A stretch of DNA of 64,000 nucleotides from CBDBJQ01 sp965206405. Its GTDB lineage: Bacteria; Pseudomonadota; Alphaproteobacteria; UBA8366. The position numbers and the translations under genes are program-made. The stretch spans positions 2,480,001 through 2,544,000 of the forward strand of contig CBDBJQ010000006.1 in assembly GCA_965206405.1 (NCBI GenBank), given 5' to 3'. Below, piece after piece: positions 26,173-35,375 of the stretch. The stretch's first letter is position 1. Every line of letters starts with the position of its first letter. The notes beneath the pieces are model-generated. The model saw only the letters and a list, made by a program, of their open reading frames with translations, had not been told where the DNA came from and made no database searches.

Positions 26173-27278
26173 CACAACCCCCTCGGCTGGCGCCGGGTCA
26201 GCCCGAGAAACATGCCCATGCCGATGGCCAGCGCGAGCAGAGAGGAGCCGCCATAGGAGATCATTGGCAGGGTCATGCCCTTGGTTGGCAGCAGGCTGGT
26301 AGTCGACCCCATGTTGATCAGCGCCTGGAAGGCGAACTGCATCAACAGCCCCGCCGCTGCGATGATGGTGAACAGATCGTCGCGGCGCAGCAGGATGACG
26401 ATCCCCCGGATGACGATGAAGGCGAACAGGGAGACGATCAGGAAACAGAGGATGAAACCGAACTCCTCGCCGGCGACGGCAAAGACAAAATCGGCATGGG
26501 CATCGGGAAGGTACATTTTTGCCGTGCCTTCGCCTGGCCCCCGACCCCAGAAGCCGCCGTTGCGAAACGCCTCCATCGACCGCGACACCTGGTAGCTGAT
26601 GGCGGGATCAAGAAAGGCGTCGAAACGATTGGCGACGTGGGGAAAGATGAAATAAGCGGCGAGCAGGCTTGCGAAGGCCACGGCAATAATGGCGCCGGCC
26701 CAGACCAAACCGAGACCAGCGAGGAACCATTGGCCAAACCATATCGCGCCGACCAGAAGTGCCTGGCCGAAATCGGGCTGGAAGAGCAACAGGGAGATGA
26801 CGATTGCGCACAGAAGCGAGCCGATCAGCCGGCCCGGAATCTCCTCGCCCTGGCGCTCCGCCGCAAGCACCCAAGCCGCGGTGATGGCGAGTGACGGCTT
26901 GACGAACTCCAGGGGTTGGATGGAAACGCCGCCAATCTCGAGCCAGCGTTGCGCACCCTTGATCTCCACCCCGAAGAACAGGGTCATGGCAAGGAGCGCC
27001 ACCGAGATCATCAGCACCACGACGGCGAAGCGGCGGATTTCGCGTGGCGCCAGGAACGAGACCACCAGCATCACCGTGATCGCGACAATCAGGTGCTGGA
27101 CGTGGCGGTTGACGAAGTGCAGCGAATCCAGGCCGAGGCGCTCGGCCACCGGCGGGCTCGCCGACAGGCTCAGCATCACACCGATCAGCGACAGCGCGAT
27201 CAGCGAGAACAGGGTCCAGCGATCCACTGTCCACCACCAACGGCCGAAAACCGAGCTGTCCGTGCGCGGGATTGCCAT
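26172..27278 (-). CDS. ftsW: Peptidoglycan glycosyltransferase FtsW (SEDS family)
   Basis: A 368-residue polytopic membrane protein of the SEDS family, the septal glycan polymerase working with FtsI. The segments look like about ten transmembrane helices. The family motifs EEFGFILCFLIVS, ALINMGSTTSLLPTKGMTLPMISYGGSSLLA near the C-terminus, and QPLEFVKPSLAI are present. ATG 27278 follows the murD stop by 3 bp; an adjacent TTG codon is ignored. The stop shares a base with the murG ATG. Confidence 0.95.
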   Translation of the reverse strand: MAIPRTDSSVFGRWWWTVDRWTLFSLIALSLIGVMLSLSASPPVAERLGLDSLHFVNRHVQHLIVAITVMLVVSFLAPREIRRFAVVVLMISVALLAMTLFFGVEIKGAQRWLEIGGVSIQPLEFVKPSLAITAAWVLAAERQGEEIPGRLIGSLLCAIVISLLLFQPDFGQALLVGAIWFGQWFLAGLGLVWAGAIIAVAFASLLAAYFIFPHVANRFDAFLDPAISYQVSRSMEAFRNGGFWGRGPGEGTAKMYLPDAHADFVFAVAGEEFGFILCFLIVSLFAFIVIRGIVILLRRDDLFTIIAAAGLLMQFAFQALINMGSTTSLLPTKGMTLPMISYGGSSLLALAIGMGMFLGLTRRQPRGL

Positions 27279-27281
27279 CAA

Positions 27282-28937
27282 TCAGCACTCCCTGCCAGCG
27301 GCATTGCCGGGATCGACATCACCGGAACCGGCGACCCTGATGACGAGATCGCGAAAGGCGTCACCACGCTCCGCGAAATCCTTGAACTGGTCGAAGGACG
27401 CGCATGCCGGCGCCAGCAACACGATCGGCGCATCGCCGGCTTTCGCCGCACCTGCTGCACTCGCAATGGACTCAGCCATGGCTGCCTCGCGAGCCTGGCG
27501 CAGGGCGGTTTCGAGGTCGCCGCTGATTTTGGTTGGCACCCGGCCATCGATCCAGGCCGCCATCGCATCTGCCGCCTTGCCGATCAGGAAGACACCGCGA
27601 ATGCGCGGAAAATAGTCTTCCAGGATATCCCAACCGCCTTCCTTGGCCTGACCGCCGGCGATCCAGTACAGCGTTTCGTGACAGGCGATCGCGTAGGCTG
27701 CCGCCTCCGCGTTGGTCGCTTTGCTGTCGTTGATGTAGCGGATGCCGTCGCCCGAAGGGACGGGTTCGTGGCGATGGGGGAGGCCGGGAAAACTCGATAC
27801 TGCTTCCCCCAGGATGCGGGAAATCGAAACCTTCTTGCTCGCGCTCGTACTTGCGAACTCTGTCAGCAATACGGCGGCACAGGCGGCGGCGGCATTCTGC
27901 GCATTGTGCACACCCGGCAGAACAGGGTTTTTGGCCGGCGTACAAAGAACCAGCCCCGCCGTATCGGTGTCTTTGCGATCATCCCGGATTCCCTCTGTTC
28001 CCGTGGCGCCGATTCCCATGGCGCCGATTCCCACGGCACCGATCCCGCCCGGCACCGGTGTCCGGCCCGAAACAGGTACGTAGCGGCGCCCGGCCAAGGT
28101 CATCTCGGTTGCAATCTCGGCCGACAACGGATCGTCAATGCCGATCACCGCCACGCCGGCACCCTCAAGAATGCGGCGTTTGGCGGCGACGTAGTTGTCC
28201 ATACCACCATGGCGATCGAGATGGTCGGGACCGAGATTGAGCAGAACGGCGATATCGAACGCCGCTGAAGGCGTCAGTTCGAGTTGATAAGAGGATATCT
28301 CGAGCACATAGGCGTCGTAGCCGGCCGGCAGCGACAGGGCCGGGCGGCCGATATTGCCGCCACTGGCGGCACGGAAACCTCCGTGCTGGAGGATATGGGT
28401 GATTAGCGCCGTCGTCGTCGATTTACCGTTGGTTCCCGTCACGCCGATGAACCGAGCCTTGGGACAGGCCTGACTGCGGGCACGAAACAGCAGTTCGACA
28501 TCGCCGATGATTTCGGTTCCGGTTTCCCGGGCCCGCAGGGCGGCCGGATGCGGTTCCGGCCAGGTATGGGGAATGCCCGGGCTTAACAGGAGAAAATCGA
28601 GACCCGGCCAGTCCCATTCCTCTGGCGACATCACCTGGTATCCGGCTGTCCGTGCCCTTTTCCTGGGCTCCGCATCATCGTCCCAAACCTGCACCGCCGC
28701 CTTGGCGGTAACCAGTGCCCGCGCCGCCGCCATGCCCGAGCGACCGAGACCGAGCACGGCGCAGGAGATACCTTCATGGGAATCAAGGCGGATCTCCGGA
28801 TCTTCCGACGAGATCGTCGATTCCGCCCCGGAAGCGATGCCGGAAGCTGCCAATGGCAGTCCCGAAAACAGCGCAGGAGCGCAGACGGTGCGGTCGTGTA
28901 GACGAATAATCGGCGAAGCAAACATCTCTGCCCTCAT
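27282..28937 (-). CDS. murD: UDP-N-acetylmuramoylalanine--D-glutamate ligase
   Basis: A Mur ligase adding D-Glu, 551 residues, about 100 longer than typical MurD. Extra length comes from a ~57-residue N-terminal extension before the Rossmann motif CAVLGLGRSGMAAARAL and from an insertion containing the tandem unit GIGAVGIGAMGIGATG. The P-loop GVTGTNGKSTTTAL, GPDHLDRHGGMDNY and the C-terminal GGQAKEGGWDILEDYF are normal. ATG 28937 overlaps the mraY stop as ATGA; ATG 28925 (MFASPI) is an alternative. Confidence 0.94.
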   Translation of the reverse strand: MRAEMFASPIIRLHDRTVCAPALFSGLPLAASGIASGAESTISSEDPEIRLDSHEGISCAVLGLGRSGMAAARALVTAKAAVQVWDDDAEPRKRARTAGYQVMSPEEWDWPGLDFLLLSPGIPHTWPEPHPAALRARETGTEIIGDVELLFRARSQACPKARFIGVTGTNGKSTTTALITHILQHGGFRAASGGNIGRPALSLPAGYDAYVLEISSYQLELTPSAAFDIAVLLNLGPDHLDRHGGMDNYVAAKRRILEGAGVAVIGIDDPLSAEIATEMTLAGRRYVPVSGRTPVPGGIGAVGIGAMGIGATGTEGIRDDRKDTDTAGLVLCTPAKNPVLPGVHNAQNAAAACAAVLLTEFASTSASKKVSISRILGEAVSSFPGLPHRHEPVPSGDGIRYINDSKATNAEAAAYAIACHETLYWIAGGQAKEGGWDILEDYFPRIRGVFLIGKAADAMAAWIDGRVPTKISGDLETALRQAREAAMAESIASAAGAAKAGDAPIVLLAPACASFDQFKDFAERGDAFRDLVIRVAGSGDVDPGNAAGREC

Positions 28938-30049
28938 CCCGTCGCCAGACTCGTGAGGCCGATCAGCGCCAGCAGTGCCGCCACGATCCAGAACCGCACC
29001 AACACCCGCGTTTCGGGCCAGCCCCGTTCCTCGAAATGATGGTGCAGCGGGGCCTTGGCAAAGATGCGGCGATCGAACCAGTTAATGCTGATGATCTGCA
29101 AAAAGGACGAGGCCATAACGACCACGAACAACCCGCCAATCACCACAAGGAGAAGCTCCTGCTTGACGGCGACGGCGATCGCCCCGAGCGAGGCGCCGAG
29201 GGCGAGCGATCCGGTATCGCCCATGAATATCTGCGCCGGCGGTGCATTGAACCAAAGGAAACCGAGGCAGGCACCGACCATTGCGCCGCAGAACACAGCG
29301 ATCTCGCCGGCATTGGCGAGAAGCGTGATCCAGAGCTCCCCGGTATGCACGGGATCGGCTGCAAGCAAGGCGATCAGGCCAAAGGCGGCAGCGGCCATGG
29401 CGACCGCGCCGGTTGCAAGCCCGTCGAGTCCGTCGGTTATGTTCACAGCATTGGCGCTGCCCATCACCACCAGCACCGCGGCGAAGGGCAGGAAGAATAG
29501 CCCGAGATTGATCGCCAGGCCCGGGATATACGGCACCGCAAGGCTGGTCAGGATCAACCGCGGGTCGTCTCCGGCAATGGCGCCATCAGGCTGGGCGAAC
29601 TCGGTGAGTCCCCAGACGGCGGGGAAAGCGACCAAGCAACCAAAGGCGAGTCGGACTTTCTTCGAAAGACCTCGTGAATCCCCCCGTAGTTTTCCGAGAT
29701 CGTCGGCCAAGCCAATGGCCGAATAGGCAAGCGCCACCGCCATGAGGATCAACACCCGGATATCCGTAAGGTCGACCCAAAGAAGCGACGACAACGACAA
29801 CGCCGGCACCAGGAAAACACCACCCGCGGTCGGCGTCCCGACCTTGGCAGCGTGGGGGGCGGGCACATCATCACGCACCGTATTCTGGCCTGATTGGAGT
29901 ATGCGCAGCTTGCGGACGCACAGCGGCCCGAACCCCAGGCACAAAGCCAATGCCGTGAGTGTTGCGCAACCGGCGCGGAAAAGCGGATCGGCGAACACCG
30001 CTGCCATGCCGGAATCCCCGGCCAGTGCTCCGAGAAGGGCATGCAACAT
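28934..30049 (-). CDS. mraY: Phospho-N-acetylmuramoyl-pentapeptide-transferase
   Basis: A 371-residue polytopic enzyme making lipid I from UDP-MurNAc-pentapeptide and undecaprenyl phosphate. Signatures: KVGTPTAGGVFLVPAL, the catalytic Asp cluster SANAVNITDGLDGLATG, and FMGDTGSLALGASLG; the C-terminal LHHHFEERGWPETRVLVRFW is diagnostic for MraY. ATG 30049 shares one base with the murF stop (TGATG); the frame extends upstream only as out-of-frame murF codons. Confidence 0.96.
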   Translation of the reverse strand: MLHALLGALAGDSGMAAVFADPLFRAGCATLTALALCLGFGPLCVRKLRILQSGQNTVRDDVPAPHAAKVGTPTAGGVFLVPALSLSSLLWVDLTDIRVLILMAVALAYSAIGLADDLGKLRGDSRGLSKKVRLAFGCLVAFPAVWGLTEFAQPDGAIAGDDPRLILTSLAVPYIPGLAINLGLFFLPFAAVLVVMGSANAVNITDGLDGLATGAVAMAAAAFGLIALLAADPVHTGELWITLLANAGEIAVFCGAMVGACLGFLWFNAPPAQIFMGDTGSLALGASLGAIAVAVKQELLLVVIGGLFVVVMASSFLQIISINWFDRRIFAKAPLHHHFEERGWPETRVLVRFWIVAALLALIGLTSLATG

Positions 30050-31500
30050 CAGCCCCTCCCCTCGCCGCTGCCACGCACGGCACCATTGGCTTCGGTGTCG
30101 AGAGCCGCCAATGCGGTGACGATCGGCCTCATGCGGCTTCCAAGCGAACCCTTGACAAAAACGACATCGCCGGGACGCACGGCTGCGCACACTGTATCGA
30201 GAATGGCGGCGCTGTCGGGCCTGCAGCCTGCAGCCATCGCGGTCGGCAGATCCTCGTGCAGCCGCGTCATCTGCGGCCCGGCGGCGAAGACGAGATCGAC
30301 CCCGGCCTGCTCGAGATTTTCCGCCAGGGCCCGATGCATTCGTTCCGCCCCGCAACCGAGCTCAAGCATGTCGCCAAGCACGGCGATCCGTCGTCCACCC
30401 GGCGCCGGGCGGACGGCCCCAAGCACCGCCAGACCGGCACGCATCGAAGCCGGGCTCGCATTGTAGCTCTCGTCGATTAACTCGAAGCTTCCTCCGGCGA
30501 TGGCCACGCGACTGCGGTCACCACGACCCGAACCCGCGCGTATCACCGCCAGCGCCTCAGCGGCGGAAGCAACATCGGCGCCAAGCGCATCGACTGCAGC
30601 GAGCACGCAGACGCTGTTCAGGGCCCAGTGGGCGCCGGCGGCGCCGATCCTGTAGGAGAGCAACCGGCCGGCAAGATCAGCCCACACCGTTGATCCGACG
30701 CCCTCGTCCACCGCCTCCCACTGACACAGCCGGAACGTGGCCTCGGGGTGAATTCCGAAAGCGGCGATGCGGTCAATTTTTTGTTTCTTGGCGGCGGTAC
30801 ACAGGCGGTCATAGTGGCGATTGTCGCGGTTGAGAACTGCCGCTCCTTCCCCACCCGGCAACCCCTCGAAAATCTCCGCCTTGGCGTCGGCGATAGCTTC
30901 CTCGTTGCGGAAATGCGCGAGATGCGTCCCCTCGACCGTGGTCACCACGGCAAGGGCGGGGCGCAGGAGAGCGGTCAGATCGGCAAGCTCGCCGGCATGG
31001 TTCATGCCGAGCTCGAAAACCCCGAAACGCGCTGTCGGCGGCAACAGGGCGAGCGAGAGCGGCAAACCCCAGTGGTTGTTGAGATTGCCAGGACTGGTGA
31101 AAACCGATCCGTCGATCGCCGCCAGCGCACAGCCGAGCGCATCTTTGACTCCGGTCTTGCCGACACTACCGGTGACGCCAACAAGGGGCCCGGCAGCGCG
31201 GGTGCGGGCAGCGCGGGCGAGACCGCGCAGACCTTCGAGCGTATCGATGACTCGTAGCAACGGTCCGGTGTCTGCCGGGGCCGGCCAGTCCGTGCGCACC
31301 ATCGCGGCGGCTGCGCCGGCAGCGAAGGCGGAAGTGACATAATCGTGACCGTCAGCGTTGGGACCCGCGATGGCGATAAACAGATCTCCCGGCGCCAGGG
31401 TGCGGCTGTCAATCGACACACCGCTAGCTTGCCAGGGCGCGCTGCCCTGGCCATCGGCCGCGCGAACGGCATCGCTATCGGTCCACAATGCCGTCGTCAT
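30049..31500 (-). CDS. murF: UDP-N-acetylmuramoyl-tripeptide--D-alanyl-D-alanine ligase
   Basis: A 483-residue Mur ligase that adds the D-Ala-D-Ala made by Ddl. The N-terminal domain reads SIDSRTLAPGDLFIAI, the P-loop is VTGSVGKTGVKD, FELGMNHAGELADLTALLRP is the MurF-specific motif, and DESYNASPASMRAGLAVL is the third-domain signature. ATG 31500 overlaps the murE stop (ATGA); a start five codons upstream is possible but less likely. Confidence 0.96.
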   Translation of the reverse strand: MTTALWTDSDAVRAADGQGSAPWQASGVSIDSRTLAPGDLFIAIAGPNADGHDYVTSAFAAGAAAAMVRTDWPAPADTGPLLRVIDTLEGLRGLARAARTRAAGPLVGVTGSVGKTGVKDALGCALAAIDGSVFTSPGNLNNHWGLPLSLALLPPTARFGVFELGMNHAGELADLTALLRPALAVVTTVEGTHLAHFRNEEAIADAKAEIFEGLPGGEGAAVLNRDNRHYDRLCTAAKKQKIDRIAAFGIHPEATFRLCQWEAVDEGVGSTVWADLAGRLLSYRIGAAGAHWALNSVCVLAAVDALGADVASAAEALAVIRAGSGRGDRSRVAIAGGSFELIDESYNASPASMRAGLAVLGAVRPAPGGRRIAVLGDMLELGCGAERMHRALAENLEQAGVDLVFAAGPQMTRLHEDLPTAMAAGCRPDSAAILDTVCAAVRPGDVVFVKGSLGSRMRPIVTALAALDTEANGAVRGSGEGRG

Positions 31501-33071
31501 CGGTTTTCCCTGCACTGTTCGGAATGCAGCGCCGCCGCCATCGTTGCATCGCAGAAAGGAAATTTCTCACCACCAACGATCTGCACCGTCTCATGCCCCT
31601 TGCCGGCAACGAGAAGAAAATCTTCGGGCCCAAGGCCCTCGAGGCCCGCAGCGATGGCGCGGGCCCGGTCGCCCTCCTCGAGAATTTCGATTCCGGAACC
31701 CGGATCGGAGCGGGAATCAGCACCGATGCCGGTACGGATGGCGGCGCGAATCATTGCCGGATCCTCACCCCGCGGATTGTCGTCGGTGACGATGATCCGA
31801 TCCGCCAGAGAGCCAGCAACGGCACCCATCTGCGGACGCTTGCCCGGATCGCGGTCACCGCCACAGCCGAACACCACCGCAAGACGTCTCGTGGTGTGCA
31901 ACCGCGCCGCCTTGAGCGCGGCAGCGAGCGCATCGGGGGTATGGGCATAATCGACCACCACGGTCGGGCGACGGGCGACGATCTGCATGCGGCCGGGTGC
32001 GCCCTGCAGGTGGGCTACCGCCCGGCCGGCATCAGCGGCATCCACACCGCAGGCGATGGCGAGCGCGAGGGCGCAGAGCAGGTTTTCAATCTGAAAGACT
32101 CCGAAGGCGGGAAATCCCGTGGTGCAGGAATGGCCAATGGATCCGGAACCAGATCCAAACTCGAGCACAAGCTCCCAGCCCTCTCCGTCCGCAGTGCGCT
32201 GGCGGCAAAAGACGTCAGGGGTCTTCACCGCGAAATCGCTTCCGACATCGCCTCCAGCAACACCGTAGCTCACCAGGGAAAGCCCGCGTCTTTCCGCAAT
32301 ACCGCGAAGCGATGCAAAGGTTTTCTCGCCGGCATTGGCAACGATGGCGGCACCGGATGGCAGGAGTTCCTTGAACAAGCGCAATTTGGCGGCCCGATAG
32401 GCTTCCGTATCGGTGTGATAATCGAGATGATCGCGGCCGAGATAGGTAAATCCGGCGGCGGCCAAGCGGACACCGTCGAGGCGACGCTGGTCGAGACCGT
32501 GGCTCGAGGCCTCGACGGCGAGAGAGTCGATCCCGCGAGCGGCGAGCTGGTCGAGGCAGTGGTGCAGCGAGACTGGATCGGGCGTGGTCAAGTCGGGCGT
32601 ATCCGAATCAGAATCGTCCGAAGTGGAATCCTCGGTATTTCCTTGCGAGAGAACGAGGCCGAGCGTGCCGAGGCTGGCGGCACGATGACCGGCGAAACTC
32701 CATATCTGGCGGAGGAAACCGACCACAGAGCTCTTACCGTTAGTACCGGTGACGGCGGCGATGGTGGATGGCTGGCCGGGATGGAGAGTGGCCGCCATGA
32801 GGGCGAAGGCGCGGCGTGGGTCGTCGGCGAGTAGCAGCGGCACGTCGCCGGGCAGGTCCGGAGGCGCGTTGCGGCCAGCGAGCACCGCCGCAGCGCCGTC
32901 ACGCACCGCATCGGCCGCAAAATGACGCCCATCGAAACGGGATCCCGGCAGTGCCACGAACAAATCGCCCGGCTTCACCGCACGGCTGTCCGCGGTTAGG
33001 CCGACGATCTCAGCGCCAGGCGGTACCGCCGCCTTGATGCCGGCGGCGCGAAGAAGGTCACCGAGCAGCAC
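31497..33071 (-). CDS. murE: UDP-MurNAc-L-Ala-D-Glu:meso-diaminopimelate ligase
   Basis: A 524-residue Mur ligase. The P-loop is AVTGTNGKSSVVGF; ASSHGLDQRRLDGV and VVDYAHTPDALAAAL are MurE signatures, and VTDDNPRGEDP contains the DNPR motif that selects meso-diaminopimelate over lysine. No ATG fits the native N-terminus; GTG 33071 (MLLGDLLRAAG) has GGAAGGA eight bases upstream and lies 14 bp inside the end of ftsI. The frame runs further upstream through ftsI, but that part is not MurE-like. Confidence 0.94.
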   Translation of the reverse strand: MLLGDLLRAAGIKAAVPPGAEIVGLTADSRAVKPGDLFVALPGSRFDGRHFAADAVRDGAAAVLAGRNAPPDLPGDVPLLLADDPRRAFALMAATLHPGQPSTIAAVTGTNGKSSVVGFLRQIWSFAGHRAASLGTLGLVLSQGNTEDSTSDDSDSDTPDLTTPDPVSLHHCLDQLAARGIDSLAVEASSHGLDQRRLDGVRLAAAGFTYLGRDHLDYHTDTEAYRAAKLRLFKELLPSGAAIVANAGEKTFASLRGIAERRGLSLVSYGVAGGDVGSDFAVKTPDVFCRQRTADGEGWELVLEFGSGSGSIGHSCTTGFPAFGVFQIENLLCALALAIACGVDAADAGRAVAHLQGAPGRMQIVARRPTVVVDYAHTPDALAAALKAARLHTTRRLAVVFGCGGDRDPGKRPQMGAVAGSLADRIIVTDDNPRGEDPAMIRAAIRTGIGADSRSDPGSGIEILEEGDRARAIAAGLEGLGPEDFLLVAGKGHETVQIVGGEKFPFCDATMAAALHSEQCRENR

Positions 33072-34914
33072 GGTTACGATCCTTCCCGTCTGACACCTGG
33101 ACCAGGTTCTCTCCCTCACCAGGGACCACCTCGGGCTCGACCATGCCCGCCGGGGCGATGCGCTCAATAACACGGCGGACCACAGGCGCAGCAACCCAGC
33201 CGCCGGTCCGGTAACCACGGGTGGCCCGGGTACCCTTTGGCTCGTCAAGCATCACAAGCATCACGTAGCGCGGTGCGTCCATCGGAAACACGCCAAGAAA
33301 GGAGGAGATCAACCCCGTGCGGGAATAACCCCGGTTGCGGGATTTCTCGGCCGAGCCGGTTTTGCCACCGACCAGATATCCCTTGGCGTCGGCCCGGCGG
33401 CCGGTCCCGGAAGTGACGACGGCGCGCATCAGCCTGCGCATTCTGGCCGAGATCCGGGGGGAAATGACCTGCACACCGGCTGCCGGCGCCTCGCGCCGGA
33501 GCAGGGTCGGCTGGCGGAAAATACCGCCGTTCACAATCGCAGCGGCGCTGGCGGTGATCTGCAGCGGGCTGACAGCAATACCGTGGCCGTAGCTGACCGT
33601 CGTTATCTCGGTCGGTCCCCAGCGCGCGGGGAGCAGCGGCCGCCCGATCTCGGGCAACTCAACTGTCGACGGGGTGAGCAGACCAACCTGATCGAGGAAC
33701 ATTCGCTGGCGTTCGGCCCCAACTCTATGAGCTATCAGCGCAGCGCCGATGTTGGAAGAGTGGATGAGCACCTCGGCCGTGGTCAACGGTCGATTCTCGG
33801 GGTGATAGTCGCGGATGGTGAAGGAGGCGACGCGCAGCGGTTTGGTGACATCAAAGCGGGTATCGAGTCCGATGACACCATAATGGAGCGCCATGCCGAG
33901 GGTGAGGATCTTGAAGGTCGAACCGAGTTCGTAGACGCCAAGAACAGCGCGGTTGAAGCGCTGGTCGCCCTCGCTGTTGGCCGGGTGGTTGGGATCGAAA
34001 TCGGGAAGCGAACACAGCGCCATGATTTCCGCGCTGTGGACATCGAGAATCACCCCGGCCGCCCCCTGGGCCCGATGTTCGGTGCGGGCGCGGGCGAGCT
34101 CGGCGCACAGCGCATACTGCATGCGCACATCGATCGACAGATCAAGCGGTTTCGCCCCTTGTCGCAACCCATCATCGAAAGTCTTCTCAACACCGGCGAT
34201 GCCATGCCTGTCGATATCAACATAACCGAGAACGTGCGCTGCAGTTCGCCCGTGCGGATAAATCCGTCCGTTTTCGCGACGGAAACCGATACCGGGAAGC
34301 CCGAGCCTGAGAACAGCGGCGTGCTGCTCCGGCGTTACCTGGCGGCGAACCCAGACAAACTCGCTGTCCCCGACGAGACGGGTAACAAGGTCGCGTCCGC
34401 CGAGTTCGGGAAACACCGAGGCCAGCGCCCGCACCGTCTCCTCAGGTTCATGTACTGCCGATGGTTCGGCATAGATCGACCAGACCGGGAGGTCGATGGC
34501 AAGCAGGACGCCGTTGCGGTCGCGAATGTCGCCGCGCCGCCGCTTTTGCGCATCCTCCTGGAAACGCGCTGTCTGCGCCGCCGGAATGGCGTCCGAACCA
34601 GGGGTGAGGGTACGACTCTCGCCAAAATCAGCGATCTGGTTCTGGCCGGGATTCCAGGTGCTCGGGGCGATTTTTGTCCAGGCGACTTTGGTCCAGGCGA
34701 CTTTGGTCCAGGATCCGTTGCTCGAGGTATCGCCCTGGATAATGGCGAGATCAATCAGACGGAAAGGCAGGGCGAGAAAAGCCGAAATGAGCACGAAGCC
34801 GAGCAGGCCAAGGCGGAGCTTTCCGGTCCGCAGCGGCGCCTGAAGGCGTGCCGGCCGTGTCGAGGGTCGCCGGAGCGGTGCGCGATGCCAGCTAGGAGAC
34901 AGGGTGGTCTTCAT
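33058..34914 (-). CDS. ftsI: Septal penicillin-binding protein FtsI (PBP3)
   Basis: A 618-residue class B penicillin-binding protein, the septal transpeptidase. One membrane segment at about residues 34-52 is followed by the PBP dimerisation domain (RRGDIRDRNGVLLAIDLPVWSIYA). The transpeptidase motifs are the Ser-x-x-Lys box in LGSTFKILTLG, SSN in IHSSNIGAAL and KTG in VGGKTGSAEKS. A triple repeat WTKVA-WTKVA-WTKIA (residues 69-83) just after the membrane is unusual and comes from three 15-bp units. It overlaps ftsL by 4 bp and murE by 14 bp. Confidence 0.96.
   Translation of the reverse strand: MKTTLSPSWHRAPLRRPSTRPARLQAPLRTGKLRLGLLGFVLISAFLALPFRLIDLAIIQGDTSSNGSWTKVAWTKVAWTKIAPSTWNPGQNQIADFGESRTLTPGSDAIPAAQTARFQEDAQKRRRGDIRDRNGVLLAIDLPVWSIYAEPSAVHEPEETVRALASVFPELGGRDLVTRLVGDSEFVWVRRQVTPEQHAAVLRLGLPGIGFRRENGRIYPHGRTAAHVLGYVDIDRHGIAGVEKTFDDGLRQGAKPLDLSIDVRMQYALCAELARARTEHRAQGAAGVILDVHSAEIMALCSLPDFDPNHPANSEGDQRFNRAVLGVYELGSTFKILTLGMALHYGVIGLDTRFDVTKPLRVASFTIRDYHPENRPLTTAEVLIHSSNIGAALIAHRVGAERQRMFLDQVGLLTPSTVELPEIGRPLLPARWGPTEITTVSYGHGIAVSPLQITASAAAIVNGGIFRQPTLLRREAPAAGVQVISPRISARMRRLMRAVVTSGTGRRADAKGYLVGGKTGSAEKSRNRGYSRTGLISSFLGVFPMDAPRYVMLVMLDEPKGTRATRGYRTGGWVAAPVVRRVIERIAPAGMVEPEVVPGEGENLVQVSDGKDRNRAAR
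34666..34710. repeat. Three 15-bp tandem units in ftsI
   Basis: Two exact copies of GGCGACTTTGGTCCA preceded by a variant GGCGATTTTTGTCCA. They encode the WTKVA/WTKIA triplet just outside the FtsI membrane anchor. Confidence 0.9.
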
Positions 34915-35375
34915 CGCACACCCTCGCGTGCTGCCGGGATTGCGCTGGAAATCGCACCGGGAATTGTGCTGGCGGTCATGCTGGCAACGTTGCCATTGGC
35001 GCCGGTGGCGTCGGTGGTGCCGGCGGCGCCAGTGGCACCAGTAGCGCCAGTAGCGCCAGTAGCATTGTCCACCGCGCCGAGAACTTCGCCCGTGCCGTCG
35101 CGCAACGGCAGACGCGAAAACGTCATCACCCGTTCCGGCGCGACGAGGCGAAGTTCTGGCAGCAAAACCGAGGCGAGAGCCTCAAGCCGGTTCGGTCGGT
35201 TGAGATAGCTCCACTCAGCCCGGAGTACCCGGATCTTCTCCCGCTCGACTGCGATCGCCTGCTCAAGGTTCACGAGTTCCTTGCTCAGCCGCTCCGCCTC
35301 GAGATTGACCTGAAGCATCACGATCAGCGCCCCGACGCCGAGAAGACACGAGATACCTCCGATCAGGCGTTTCAT
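34911..35375 (-). CDS. ftsL: Cell division protein FtsL
   Basis: A 154-residue small bitopic protein: one N-terminal membrane segment (about residues 5-24), then a Leu/Glu heptad coiled coil (LEAERLSKELVNLEQAIAVE) and the FtsL-type WSYLNRPNRLEALA motif. The identification rests on this layout and the position between rsmH and ftsI. The C-terminal third is low complexity, with ATGATGATGA from 9-bp tandem units at about 35030-35063, so only the first ~105 residues are likely to be the functional core. Confidence 0.88.
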   Translation of the reverse strand: MKRLIGGISCLLGVGALIVMLQVNLEAERLSKELVNLEQAIAVEREKIRVLRAEWSYLNRPNRLEALASVLLPELRLVAPERVMTFSRLPLRDGTGEVLGAVDNATGATGATGATGAAGTTDATGANGNVASMTASTIPGAISSAIPAAREGVR

